The position numbers and the translations under genes were made by a program. Below the pieces are notes generated by a model. It had not been told where the DNA came from. It did no database searches and worked only from the letters and a program-made list of their open reading frames with translations. 42,150 nucleotides of DNA from positions 1-42,150 of the forward strand of contig JAJPIT010000056.1 in NCBI GenBank assembly GCA_021324615.1, read 5' to 3'. The stretch is from Terriglobia bacterium. GTDB taxonomy: Bacteria; Acidobacteriota; Terriglobia; Bryobacterales; Bryobacteraceae. Within the stretch, counting starts at the first letter, position 1. Each line of letters starts with the position of its first letter. Below are positions 16,541-25,055 of this stretch, one piece after another.

Positions 16541-16819
16541 TTAAATAAACGCCATGGTTTTGATGCCGGAAACATCAAAACGTTTCCGGCATCTGACGTT
16601 TTTGCACATCACTTTGTCGTCGGCCAGCACCATGTAGCTGGCGAATTTGGCAAAGCGGGCGCGATCGCGCTCGTCGGCCCCGCGCGGGAGCTGGTCCACT
16701 TTCTTGCGGACGATCCAGCGCAGTTCGTAGGTTTCCACCGTCCGGCAAAACGGGCAATTCAGCGTCGCCGGCCTGGTGGTGGGCGACTCGCGGTAGAACG
16801 CTCTTTCTTCCAGAGGCAT
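16541..16819 (-). CDS. Small zinc-ribbon protein, function unknown
   Basis: A 92-residue product with two Cys pairs: CPFC (22-25) and CKNVRC (72-77), spaced like a zinc ribbon. Between them lies a conserved-looking basic segment (ETYELRWIVRKKVDQLPRG). The C-terminus reads RFDVSGIKTMAFI. It is cytoplasmic. It is the first gene of a run whose next members are the ATP-grasp ligase and ugd, each only a few bases away. It starts 36 bp from the divergent gene at 16856. Zinc binding is predicted only. Confidence 0.75.
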   Translation of the reverse strand: MPLEERAFYRESPTTRPATLNCPFCRTVETYELRWIVRKKVDQLPRGADERDRARFAKFASYMVLADDKVMCKNVRCRKRFDVSGIKTMAFI

Positions 16820-16855
16820 GGCGCGGCCCCATCCATCTTACATCGTGCATAAACT

Positions 16856-19219
16856 GTGGATATGTTCTCGCCGATCTCGCGCCTGCTGGCGGCCTCGCTT
16901 GCGCCCTGTTCCGCGTGGGTGGCCTGCGCCGCTCCGGGCGGCTGCCTGGGCAGCGCGGCGGTCACCAGCTTCCGGCTTTCGGTCCGGCCCGGCGGAAACA
17001 ACAGCCCGGATTGGATTCCGATCCGCGAGGTGAACAATCTCGGCAGCGGGTTCCGCCTGGCGTATCAGCCGATCGAGCTGCCGCCGAACCTGGGCAAGGA
17101 CGCCAAGCTCGCGCTGGTGATGATCCCCAAGGCACGGGACGGGCAGCTCACGGTGCTGGAGCCGCGGCTGGCGGCAAGCTCCACCGAATGGACCTCGCCT
17201 TTTGCCGCAAGCATTGTCCTGGTGGTGTTCGCGCCTCAGGGTCTGGATGAAAAGCGGCTGACCAATCTGGTGACGCGCGACGACAACATGGCGGCGGCGC
17301 TGGCCGATTACGCGGATCAGACGGCGGAGCTCGAATCGGCGCTTCAGCTCGCGCGCGAACTGGAGGATCAGGCCGATGAGGACGCCTCCCGGCCGCCGCG
17401 CCCGATGACGCCCGCCGATCAGGCCGTGCTGGCGCTGGTGCGCGCGCTGAATCCCGCCGTTTCCAGCTACGATCCGCTGGGACTGGGCCGGCGCGCGGGT
17501 CCGGCCACGCTGACCGGCAAGGGAATGGAGGCGTTTTTCGAAAACGCCGGCGGACTTTTTCCCGGCGGCGGCGCCCTGCCGATGGTCAAGCAATGGCTGA
17601 TGCCCGATACCGAGTTTCGCAGCGTGTACGCGATTCCGGCCGAATCCGACGGCATGACGCTGTGCGCCCAGCTCACGCCGCGCCGGGGAAACACCAAAAT
17701 CGCCTACATGTGGGCTTACCGCCTGATCAATGCGGCGGCGCCGCCCGCCGCCATCGGAGGCGAAACGCACGTGCCCATCGGCATGCGCGTCGAGGTGCCG
17801 CTCAAGCTTGAAAAAGCGGCGGACTGGCGGCTGATCGATCATGTTTACGATTGGACGCTCACCGGCGCGGCGCCCCAGCCGCCGATCCATGTGGCGGTGC
17901 GCGGCATCGCGGAGGATCGCGCGCTGCGCATCGATTTGCGGAATTTCCCCGGCGCTCCCGGCGAATATTCGATTGAGGGCCGCTGGGATTGGACGGCGTA
18001 CAAAGTCGCGGGCGCCTTCGCGGTGCATCGTTTCGACGATTTAAAGCTCGCCCAGTTGACGCCGGAATCGCGCGATAAGCTGATCGCGGGCAGCGGGCCG
18101 GTGGACGTCGAGCTGAGCGGCTGCGATTTTTGGTTCATCGAACGCGCGGCGCTGCACCGGCCGGAAAGCGCGCGGCAGATTCCGCTCGATTTGCCGGCGC
18201 ATCCGGCGCGGAACCTGCGGCTGGAGATCGATACCGATGAATTGCACGTGGGACCTTATTTGCTGGCGCTGGCCCGCATCGACGGCGCCACCGCGGAGAT
18301 TCCGCTGCGCCTGCTGCCGCCCAATCCGACGCTGGAGCGCGCGCGGGCCCACGTCGGGGATCGCGAGCAGACCGTGACTTTCCGCGGCACCGCGCTCGAC
18401 CGCTTGCAGTCGCTTTCCTCCGAAGGCGCCGATATCGCGCTGGCGCCGGCGTCCGGTTCGCTGGAGCGCGAAGCGACGGTGCGCCTGCATCCCAATGTAA
18501 AACCGGGCGACGCGTTGGCCCTGGCGGCCAAGGTGGACGGGCTTGCCGGACTGCTGAGATTTCCCGGCGCGCTGCAAATCGCCGGCGCGCGGCCGAAAAT
18601 TCTCGAAGCTAAGGCGTCGCTGCCGGCCGATCCGCCGATCCCCCCGCGGGAGGGCGAAATTCCGGCGGGATCGTGGGCCAGCTTCGCCATCAAGATCGAA
18701 CCCGCCGCGGCGCAGCCGGTCCTGACGCTGGAATGCGCCGAACCGGCGCGAACCGTGCAGGCGGCCCGGCTGCGCGCCGGGGAAAGACAAAACTCGGCCG
18801 AACTGGTTTCCGCCGGCGGCGGCGCGCTCTTCTTATCGCTCGACGCCGGATCGGTGGGCCGTTCCGGATGCACGCTGACCGCCGTCATCGAAACCGAGGC
18901 CTTGGGCAAATCGGATCCGTTCACGCTGGGCAAAGTGGTGCGCCTGCCGCGCATCGAAAGCTTCGCGCTCACCGACGAAAGATCGGGCGACGGCTTCATC
19001 GGCTCGCTAAAGGGATTCGACCTGGAGACCATCGAAAAAACCGGCTGGGACGCGCGCACGGGCGTCGCCGTGCCGGATCTGCCGCGCCCGCTGGCGGGGG
19101 AAGGCGCGCGCCAGTCGCTGCGCATCGTGATGCCGTGGCCGGCGCCGAGCCCCAAGGCTCCGCTGTTTATCTTCCTGCGCGGGGAAACCGAGGGAAGAGC
19201 CACCAAGGTGACGCAATAA
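16856..19219 (+). CDS. Large exported protein of unknown function
   Basis: The 787-residue frame begins at a GTG (16856), or better at the in-frame ATG at 16862 (MFSPISRLLAASLAPCSAWV), which gives a cleaner signal peptide. Cysteines occur near the N-terminus (VACAAPGGCLG), but no exact lipobox is clear. The mature protein is rich in Ala, Pro, Leu and Gly and seems to be built of beta-sandwich-like segments in the C-terminal half (for example PGDALALAAKVDGLAGLLRF). A short helical stretch lies around 150-190. No catalytic motif was recognised. Location is probably periplasmic or outer-surface. It reads away from the zinc-ribbon gene, with 36 bp between the starts. Confidence 0.75.
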   Translation: MDMFSPISRLLAASLAPCSAWVACAAPGGCLGSAAVTSFRLSVRPGGNNSPDWIPIREVNNLGSGFRLAYQPIELPPNLGKDAKLALVMIPKARDGQLTVLEPRLAASSTEWTSPFAASIVLVVFAPQGLDEKRLTNLVTRDDNMAAALADYADQTAELESALQLARELEDQADEDASRPPRPMTPADQAVLALVRALNPAVSSYDPLGLGRRAGPATLTGKGMEAFFENAGGLFPGGGALPMVKQWLMPDTEFRSVYAIPAESDGMTLCAQLTPRRGNTKIAYMWAYRLINAAAPPAAIGGETHVPIGMRVEVPLKLEKAADWRLIDHVYDWTLTGAAPQPPIHVAVRGIAEDRALRIDLRNFPGAPGEYSIEGRWDWTAYKVAGAFAVHRFDDLKLAQLTPESRDKLIAGSGPVDVELSGCDFWFIERAALHRPESARQIPLDLPAHPARNLRLEIDTDELHVGPYLLALARIDGATAEIPLRLLPPNPTLERARAHVGDREQTVTFRGTALDRLQSLSSEGADIALAPASGSLEREATVRLHPNVKPGDALALAAKVDGLAGLLRFPGALQIAGARPKILEAKASLPADPPIPPREGEIPAGSWASFAIKIEPAAAQPVLTLECAEPARTVQAARLRAGERQNSAELVSAGGGALFLSLDAGSVGRSGCTLTAVIETEALGKSDPFTLGKVVRLPRIESFALTDERSGDGFIGSLKGFDLETIEKTGWDARTGVAVPDLPRPLAGEGARQSLRIVMPWPAPSPKAPLFIFLRGETEGRATKVTQ

Positions 19220-19254
19220 GCATGCGGCCGGCCTGCGCCGCCGGGATTTGAGCC

Positions 19255-19602
19255 ATGCAGCCCGCGGAGTTCGATCGGATCGTCGAGCGGGCCCTGCGCC
19301 GCATCCCGGCGCGGTTCCGCAAACGCCTGGAAAACGTCGCCATCGTGGTGGAGCAGGAGCCGCCGCGGCCCGGCCTGCTCGGCTTATATCAGGGCGTGCC
19401 GCTGACCGGGCGCAGCGTGAGCGATTCCTTCCGCATGCCCGACAAAATCACCATCTTCCAGGGGCCGCACGAGCGCGCGGCGCGCGATCTCGCCCAGCTC
19501 GAGCAAATGGTGGCCGATACCGTCTGGCACGAAATCGCCCACTATTTCGGAATGAATGAGGCTCGCGTGCGCCGCGCCGAGCGGAGGCGCGGCCTCCGAT
19601 GA
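19255..19602 (+). CDS. Zincin_1-family metallopeptidase-like protein
   Basis: The 115-residue product has the short zincin layout: N-terminal helices (FDRIVERALRRIPARFRKRL, 6-25), beta strands with VEQEPP, and the zinc site HEIAH in WHEIAHYFGMNE (92-96). The family (PF06262-like) is widespread but mostly uncharacterised, and the third ligand is not certain. No signal peptide; cytoplasmic. The start is the ATG at 19255, 35 nt after the previous stop. Its stop overlaps the start of the ThiE/TenI-like gene by 4 nt (ATGA), so these are coupled. Actual proteolytic activity is inferred from the motif only. Confidence 0.85.
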   Translation: MQPAEFDRIVERALRRIPARFRKRLENVAIVVEQEPPRPGLLGLYQGVPLTGRSVSDSFRMPDKITIFQGPHERAARDLAQLEQMVADTVWHEIAHYFGMNEARVRRAERRRGLR

Positions 19603-20114
19603 TCACCTGCGCGATCACCGACCGGCGCCTGCGCGCGCTCTCAAGCGGCGCCGATTGGCTGCAAATCCGCGATAAGGCGCTCCCGGCGCGCGAGCTGCTG
19701 GAAGTGGTCAGGACCGCGATGCGTTGCCGGCCGAAGGTGATCGTCAATACCCGCATGGATGTCGCGCTCGCCGCGGGCGCGGCGGGATTGCATCTGCCCG
19801 CCGGATCGATTCCGCCCGCGCGCTGGCGGCCCATCGCGCCGCCGGATTTTCTGATCGGCGTCTCCTGCCACAGCGTGGATGAGGTGCGCGCCGCCGAAGC
19901 CGAGGGCGCCGATTATGTCTTTTTTGGGCCGGTTTTTGCGCCGCTTTCGAAAGCGTCGCCGCTTCCGCCGCGCGGGCTGGATGCGCTCGCCGAAGCGGCG
20001 CGGGCGGTGAGAATTCCGGTGCTCGCCCTCGGCGGGATCACGCGCGACAACGCGGCCGCTTGCGCCGCCGCCGGCGCCGCGGGCATCGCCGGCATCTCCC
20101 TTTTCGAGACTTGA
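19599..20114 (+). CDS. thiE: Thiamine phosphate synthase/TenI-like protein
   Basis: The ThiE fold joins the pyrimidine and thiazole phosphates to thiamine phosphate; the related TenI is a thiazole tautomerase. The 171-residue product is a short TIM barrel, below the usual 200-220 residues of ThiE. It has AITDRRL (5-11), LQIRDKALPARELLE, GLHLPAGSIPP, IGVSCHSVDEV, YVFFGPVFAPLSK and LALGGITRDN. The lack of the longer N-terminal part suggests a TenI-type or minimal enzyme; by sequence I cannot choose. It overlaps the metallopeptidase gene by 4 nt. thiL lies about 4 kb further on the same strand, which supports a thiamine role. Confidence 0.8.
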   Translation: MITCAITDRRLRALSSGADWLQIRDKALPARELLEVVRTAMRCRPKVIVNTRMDVALAAGAAGLHLPAGSIPPARWRPIAPPDFLIGVSCHSVDEVRAAEAEGADYVFFGPVFAPLSKASPLPPRGLDALAEAARAVRIPVLALGGITRDNAAACAAAGAAGIAGISLFET

Positions 20115-20128
20115 TAAAATCTGTAACC

Positions 20129-21037
20129 GTGAGCGGCGCCGCCTTGAAACAGGCGTATTCGAGGGAAGAAGCGCTTCGTCTGGCCGGCATTTCCGAGCGC
20201 CAACTGTCCAGTTGGGAGCGCCAAAAGCTGCTCGAACCGGCGGCCCAGTACGGATTCCGCGAGCTGCTGGCGCTGCAAACCCTGGTAAAACTGCGCAGGA
20301 GCCGCGTGGCGCCCGCGCAGATCCGCGCCGCACTCGATGCGCTGCGAAAAACACTGCGCGACGTCGGCGATCCGCTGACCCAGCTCAAACTTTTCGCCGA
20401 TGGCAAGAAGATCCGCGTGGAGATTGACGGCGGGGCGATGGACGCCATGTCCGGCCAGCTTCTGCTGAATTTCGGCGCGAACGATCTCAAGCGCCTGGTG
20501 CAGCTTCCGAACAAGGACGGCGCCGCGGTCGAGCGCGACCGGCGCTTTACGGCCGAACGCTGGTTCCAGCGCGGCCTCGATCTGGAGCAGTCCGGCGCGC
20601 CGGCCGAGGAGATCATCGAAGCGTACCGCAAGGCGGTGGAGCTCGACGAGAAATCGGCGGGCGCGCTGGTCAATCTCGGCACCATTTACTTCAACGCGCG
20701 CCAATTTGCCGAAGCCGAAAGGTATTACCTTCGGGCGCTCGACGCCGACCCGGACTACGCGCTGGCGCACTTCGATCTGGCGAATCTGTACGACGAGCGC
20801 GGCGACCGCAGCCGGGCGCTGAAGCATTACGAAGCCGCGCTGCGCATTGCGCCGAACTACGCCGACGCGCACTACAACATCGCGCTGCTGTATCAGGGAC
20901 AGAACCAGCCGATGAAGGCCGTCCGCCACTGGACCGCTTATTTAAAGCTCGATCCGTCCAGCCACTGGTCGGCGATCGCCCGGCGCGAGCTGGCCAAACT
21001 GCGGCAGGCGGCCGTGGTCCAGGGCAGTGGCAAATAG
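20129..21037 (+). CDS. MerR-type HTH domain fused to TPR repeats
   Basis: The probable start is the GTG at 20129 (MSGAALKQAYSREEALRLAG), giving 302 residues; the open frame reaches back into thiE, and a TTG at 20111 is possible. Residues about 8-70 form a MerR-like winged helix (SREEALRLAGISERQLSSWE, then the wing and LLALQTLVKLRRSRV). A linker with GGAMDAMSGQLLLNF leads to four TPRs (about 145-285), such as ALVNLGTIYFNARQFAEAER and AHYNIALLYQGQNQPMKAVR. A TAAAAT box just before the GTG could be a -10. The combination suggests a DNA-binding sensor whose TPR part binds protein. DUF2760 and Hsp70-like genes follow on the same strand, 35 nt away. Confidence 0.82.
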   Translation: MSGAALKQAYSREEALRLAGISERQLSSWERQKLLEPAAQYGFRELLALQTLVKLRRSRVAPAQIRAALDALRKTLRDVGDPLTQLKLFADGKKIRVEIDGGAMDAMSGQLLLNFGANDLKRLVQLPNKDGAAVERDRRFTAERWFQRGLDLEQSGAPAEEIIEAYRKAVELDEKSAGALVNLGTIYFNARQFAEAERYYLRALDADPDYALAHFDLANLYDERGDRSRALKHYEAALRIAPNYADAHYNIALLYQGQNQPMKAVRHWTAYLKLDPSSHWSAIARRELAKLRQAAVVQGSGK

Positions 21038-21072
21038 CCGCAACCCGATAAAATAAAAACCGAGGATGCTTC

Positions 21073-21573
21073 TTGAATAGAATTGCTCTGGCCTTTCGCA
21101 GTTTTTTTTCGATCCTGTTCCGGGGCTCGCTGGCCGCCGATATCGCCCAGGCTTTTGGATACGTCAAAGCCGCGCCGGTTCGGGTCGCGCCCGCACCGCG
21201 GCAGCCCGGTCCGGCTGAGGGCGCGGTGCAGATACTGGCCATTTTGCAGCGCGACTCGCGCCTGATCGATTTTCTGATGGAGGATATCTCCGGCTACTCC
21301 GACGAACAGGTCGGAGCCGCCGTGCGCGACGTGCAGCAGCAGGCCCGCAAATCGCTGGAGCGCTATCTGCAACTGACTCCGGTGATCGACGGCGTGGAAG
21401 GAACCTACATCAAGGCCGACACCGCGGACGTGAAGCTGATCGGCAACGTTCCGGCCAACGGCAAGGCTCCCGGCGGCCTGTTGCGCCACAAGGGATGGCG
21501 CGCGGCGAAGGTGGATCTGCCCGCCACGCCGGAAGGCAACCTGCTCGCGCCGGCGGAGATCGAAGTCGAGTGA
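21073..21573 (+). CDS. DUF2760 protein associated with Hsp70-like partner
   Basis: The 166-residue product begins at a TTG (21073) behind GAGG at a spacing of 7 (21062-21065). The ATG between them opens a five-codon minigene (ATG CTT CTT GAA TAG) in another frame. The N-terminus MNRIALAFRSFFSILFRGSL is followed by a Pro/Ala-rich linker and the DUF2760 core with AVQILAILQRDSRLIDFLME, DISGYSDEQVGAAVRDVQ and GWRAAKVDLP near the end. The DUF2760 family is known to sit beside Hsp70-like genes; function unknown. Its stop overlaps the next start by 4 nt (GTGA at 21570-21573), so it is translationally coupled to the Hsp70-like gene. Confidence 0.85.
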   Translation: MNRIALAFRSFFSILFRGSLAADIAQAFGYVKAAPVRVAPAPRQPGPAEGAVQILAILQRDSRLIDFLMEDISGYSDEQVGAAVRDVQQQARKSLERYLQLTPVIDGVEGTYIKADTADVKLIGNVPANGKAPGGLLRHKGWRAAKVDLPATPEGNLLAPAEIEVE

Positions 21574-24209
21574 ACCTGGGAATCGATCTCGGCACCACCA
21601 ACTCCGCGCTGGCGTATATCGACCCCCAGGAGGCGGCCGGGGCCGATTATCCCACCATCCGGGTCCTCGAAATCCCGCAGTACGTCGCGCCGGGGCGCAT
21701 CGAACCGCGCCGCACGCTGCCGTCGTTCCTGTATCTGGGCGATCAGGAGTATGTGGGGGTCTTCGCGCGCGAGCAGGGCGCGCTGGTTCCCACCAAAAGC
21801 GTCCATTCGGCCAAGAGCTGGCTGTCCAATCCCGAGGCCGACCGCACGGCGAAGATCCTGCCCTGGGACGCGCAGGAGGGCGGGCGCGTTCTGTCGCCGG
21901 TCGAGGTTTCGACGCGCATTCTGAACCATCTGGCCGAGGCTTGGACCGCACAGCATCACTCGCCCATCGCCGCGCACCATGTTGTGCTGACGGTCCCGGC
22001 CAGCTTCGATGAAGAGGCGCGCGAGCTGACGGTGATGGCCGCGCGCGAGGCGGGAATCGAAAATCTCACTCTGCTTGAAGAGCCGGCCGCCGCGTTTTAT
22101 TCCTGGATCGCCAACGATCTGGCGCGATCGCGGAAAAATCTGTTCGACGGACAGACCGTGCTGGTCTGCGACGTCGGCGGCGGCACCAGCGATTTCACCC
22201 TGATCCGCGTCTCGCGCGAAAACGACCGCATCGATTTCACGCGCACCGCGGTCGGCAAGCATCTGCTGCTGGGCGGCGACAATCTGGATTTGACGCTGGC
22301 CTGGCTGGCGGAAGCCAAGCTCGGCAAATCGCTCTCCATCCGCCAGCGCAGCGGGCTGCGGCGGCAGTGCGCCTCGGCCAAGGAGCGGCTTCTTTCCGAT
22401 CCCCATCTGAAAAGCGTCGAAGTCACCGTGCTCGGCGGCGGATCGGCGCTGGTGGGCGGAACGCTGCGCACGGAGATCCTGCGCCAGGAGGTTCTGGAGC
22501 TCGCGCTGGAAGGTTTTCTTCCCGTGTGCGCGCCGGACGACAAACCCAAGGAGGAAGAGAAAAGCGTGTTTCGCGAGCTGGGCCTGCCCTACGTCGCCGA
22601 TCCCGCGATCACCCGCCACCTCGCCGCGTTTCTTTCAGGCGCCGGCGACGCCAAGCCCGACGCGATTCTCTTCAACGGCGGATTCTTCATCCCCGAAATT
22701 CTGCGCCAGCGCGTGGCCGATGTGATGGAGCATTGGTACGGCCATCGGCCGGTGATCTTGGAAAACCGCGATCTGGATCTGGCCGTTTCCGTGGGCGCCG
22801 CGTACTACTCCTATGTCCGCGCCACGGGCGCGGGATTGCTGGTGCGCGGCGGGCTGCCCCGATCGTATTTCATCGGCGTGGCCGGCGATTCAGGCGCGCT
22901 GCGCACGATGTGCCTGGTTCCGCGCGGCGCCGAGGAAGGCTCCACGGTCGAGCTCGATCCGGGGAATTTGCAACTGATCGCCAACCGGCCGGTGTCGTTT
23001 CGCTTGTACAGCTCCCGCCACCGCGACGGGGACCGTCCCGGCGACATCGTCGAGTTTCCGCCGGAGGCGCCCGACGGCGAGCCGCACTTGCACGCGCCCC
23101 TCAACGCCGTTCTGCGCTTCGGAAAATCGGGCGAGCGCCGCGTTCCGGTGAAGCTCGGCGCGCGCCTGACCGAGGTCGGCACGCTGGAGATCTGGGCCGA
23201 TTCGAAGGAAACCGATCATCGCTGGCGGTTGCAGTTCGAACTGCGCAAGGCCGTTACGCAGGCGCCGCCGCGCCCGGCCGCCGTGGTCAGCGAGGAAGCT
23301 CTCTCGCAAGCCGAAGCGCTGATTCCCGCAGCTTTCGTTGAAACCAGGATCGAGCCGGCGCAACTGCCCGCGCGGCTCGAACAGGCGCTCGGCCTGGGAC
23401 GCAACTCCTGGCCGGTGGCGGCGATTCGCAAGCTCGCCGATCGCATGCTGGAGGTCGCCGACGGCCGCAAGCGCAGTCCCGCGCACGAGCTGCGCTGGTT
23501 GAATCTGTGCGGCTTCTGCCTGCGTCCCGGCTTCGGTTTCCCCGGCGACGATTTCCGCATCGAGCTGGCGCGCCGCGTCTACGCCGGCGGCCTGCAATTC
23601 GCCAATCAGGTGCAGAACGAGATCGAATGGTGGATCTTCTGGGGGCGCGTGGCGGGCGGGTTGAACCGCAACCAGCAGACCGACATTTTTCAGCGTCTTT
23701 CCCCCACGCTTCTGCCGCGCTCGCAGAAGCGCCCGCGCGTCAATCCCAGCCTGCTGCGGGAAATGTGGCGCACCGCGGCGAGCCTGGAATTGCTCCCGAT
23801 TCAAACCAAAACGCAGCTCGGCGATGAGCTGGTGGCGAAAATTAAAAAAGGCGATTTCGTCGAAACCGGCCTGTGGTGCCTGGCGCGCCTCGGCGCGCGC
23901 AAGCTTTTCTACGGACCCATCAATCAGGTGGTGCCGGCATCCACGGCGGCGCGCTGGATCGACGCCATCATCAAACTGGAGCACGCCGAAGACGCCGTGG
24001 CCGCCCTGGCGCGCCGCACCGGCGACGCCGCGCGGGATCTGCCTCCGGCGGCCCTCGATCTGGTGCGCCGCGCCTTTCCCGGTCTTGATCTGGAAGCCGA
24101 ACCGCGGGATCCGCTGGCCGCCATGGGCAAGGTGTTCGGCGAGGAGCTTCCGGCCGGCCTCATCCTGGAATCGGACGGCGCCAGCTTGCAGCCCGCGCAG
24201 GGTTTATAG
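21570..24209 (+). CDS. Large Hsp70-like protein with C-terminal extension (DUF3731-type)
   Basis: The product has 879 residues, much longer than DnaK (about 640). It starts at the GTG at 21570 (MNLGIDLGTTNSALAYIDPQ). The nucleotide-binding domain runs to about 420. Phosphate-1 is IDLGTTNS (5-12) and phosphate-2 is VCDVGGGTSDFTLI (199-212). The adenosine-binding loop resembles ILFNGGFFIP (366-375) instead of the usual GGSTRIP. The region about 420-620 is beta-rich; the final about 260 residues are helical, with WWIFWGRVAGGLNRNQQTDI, a DUF3731-like region. It lacks a DnaK EEVD-like tail and no dnaJ or grpE lies near. It is coupled to DUF2760 by a 4-nt overlap. Probably a cytosolic ATPase acting with DUF2760; its client is unknown. 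Confidence 0.88.
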   Translation: MNLGIDLGTTNSALAYIDPQEAAGADYPTIRVLEIPQYVAPGRIEPRRTLPSFLYLGDQEYVGVFAREQGALVPTKSVHSAKSWLSNPEADRTAKILPWDAQEGGRVLSPVEVSTRILNHLAEAWTAQHHSPIAAHHVVLTVPASFDEEARELTVMAAREAGIENLTLLEEPAAAFYSWIANDLARSRKNLFDGQTVLVCDVGGGTSDFTLIRVSRENDRIDFTRTAVGKHLLLGGDNLDLTLAWLAEAKLGKSLSIRQRSGLRRQCASAKERLLSDPHLKSVEVTVLGGGSALVGGTLRTEILRQEVLELALEGFLPVCAPDDKPKEEEKSVFRELGLPYVADPAITRHLAAFLSGAGDAKPDAILFNGGFFIPEILRQRVADVMEHWYGHRPVILENRDLDLAVSVGAAYYSYVRATGAGLLVRGGLPRSYFIGVAGDSGALRTMCLVPRGAEEGSTVELDPGNLQLIANRPVSFRLYSSRHRDGDRPGDIVEFPPEAPDGEPHLHAPLNAVLRFGKSGERRVPVKLGARLTEVGTLEIWADSKETDHRWRLQFELRKAVTQAPPRPAAVVSEEALSQAEALIPAAFVETRIEPAQLPARLEQALGLGRNSWPVAAIRKLADRMLEVADGRKRSPAHELRWLNLCGFCLRPGFGFPGDDFRIELARRVYAGGLQFANQVQNEIEWWIFWGRVAGGLNRNQQTDIFQRLSPTLLPRSQKRPRVNPSLLREMWRTAASLELLPIQTKTQLGDELVAKIKKGDFVETGLWCLARLGARKLFYGPINQVVPASTAARWIDAIIKLEHAEDAVAALARRTGDAARDLPPAALDLVRRAFPGLDLEAEPRDPLAAMGKVFGEELPAGLILESDGASLQPAQGL

Positions 24210-24221
24210 CCGGGCTCGGTT

Positions 24222-25055
24222 GTGAACGAACGGGAGCTGATCGAACGCATCCGCAGCAGCGCCGGCCGCACGCCGCTGGTGCTCGGCATTGGCGACGATT
24301 GCGCCATTTTCCGGCCGCGCGCCGGCGAGGATCTTCTGTTCACCACCGATCAGATGATCGAAGGCGCGCACTTCACCCGGTCCCTGCCGGCCGAGGCGGC
24401 CGGTGAGCGCGCGCTGGCGCGGAGTTTGAGCGACATCGCCGCGATGGGCGGCGAGCCGCGCTTGTGCACCGTCGCACTCGCGGTCCCCGGAAACCAGGCG
24501 CGATGGATCGAGAGGTTTTTCACCGGCCTGTTGCGGCTGGCCAAGCGGACCGGCACCGCGCTCGCCGGCGGCGATCTGGCGCGTTCGGAAAAAATTTATT
24601 GCGACGTGATGGTCTGCGGCGCGGTTCCGCGAGGCCAGGCTCTGCGGCGCGACGGCGCGCGTCCCGGCGACGCCATCTTCGTCTCCGGCCGCCTGGGAAA
24701 ATCCTGGACGCGGCCGATCCGGCCCCGGCTGGCGCTCGGCGTCGCGCTGCGCGGTCGCGCGACGTCGTGCATCGATTTAAGCGACGGCCTGTCGCTCGAT
24801 CTGCACCGGCTCTGCGCCGCTTCCGGCGCCGCCGCCGAGATCAACCGCGTTCCGGTGGCCCCGCAATCCACCCTTGAGCGCGCGCTCCACGGCGGCGAGG
24901 ACTACGAGCTGCTCTTCACGCTGCCGCCCCATGGCATGCCGCCGCGCGGGAGCTGGCGCATCGGAACCATCGTGCGCGGCGCGCCCGGCGCGGTGAACTT
25001 CCACGGGCGCCCCCTGCCGCCGCGCGGCTACGATCACTTCACCCGGCGCCCCTGA
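24222..25055 (+). CDS. thiL: Thiamine-monophosphate kinase
   Basis: ThiL phosphorylates thiamine monophosphate to thiamine diphosphate. The 277-residue product is about 50 residues shorter than usual, mainly in the C-terminal domain, where loops are trimmed; the ends look natural. Motifs are LGIGDDCAIFRPRAGED (metal-binding Asp pair), FTTDQMIEGAHFT, DIAAMGGEPRLCTVALAVPG, ALAGGDLARS, CIDLSDGLSLDLHRLC and ALHGGEDYELLFTLP. The GTG start at 24222 lies 12 nt after the Hsp70-like stop. Its last 22 bp overlap the end of the convergent maf gene. Co-transcription with the chaperone module is likely, but a functional link is not evident. Confidence 0.9.
   Translation: MNERELIERIRSSAGRTPLVLGIGDDCAIFRPRAGEDLLFTTDQMIEGAHFTRSLPAEAAGERALARSLSDIAAMGGEPRLCTVALAVPGNQARWIERFFTGLLRLAKRTGTALAGGDLARSEKIYCDVMVCGAVPRGQALRRDGARPGDAIFVSGRLGKSWTRPIRPRLALGVALRGRATSCIDLSDGLSLDLHRLCAASGAAAEINRVPVAPQSTLERALHGGEDYELLFTLPPHGMPPRGSWRIGTIVRGAPGAVNFHGRPLPPRGYDHFTRRP

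Noticed and set aside
15392-16852. 486-codon open frame on the plus strand
   Set aside because: Antisense to the ATP-grasp and zinc-ribbon genes; no family features.
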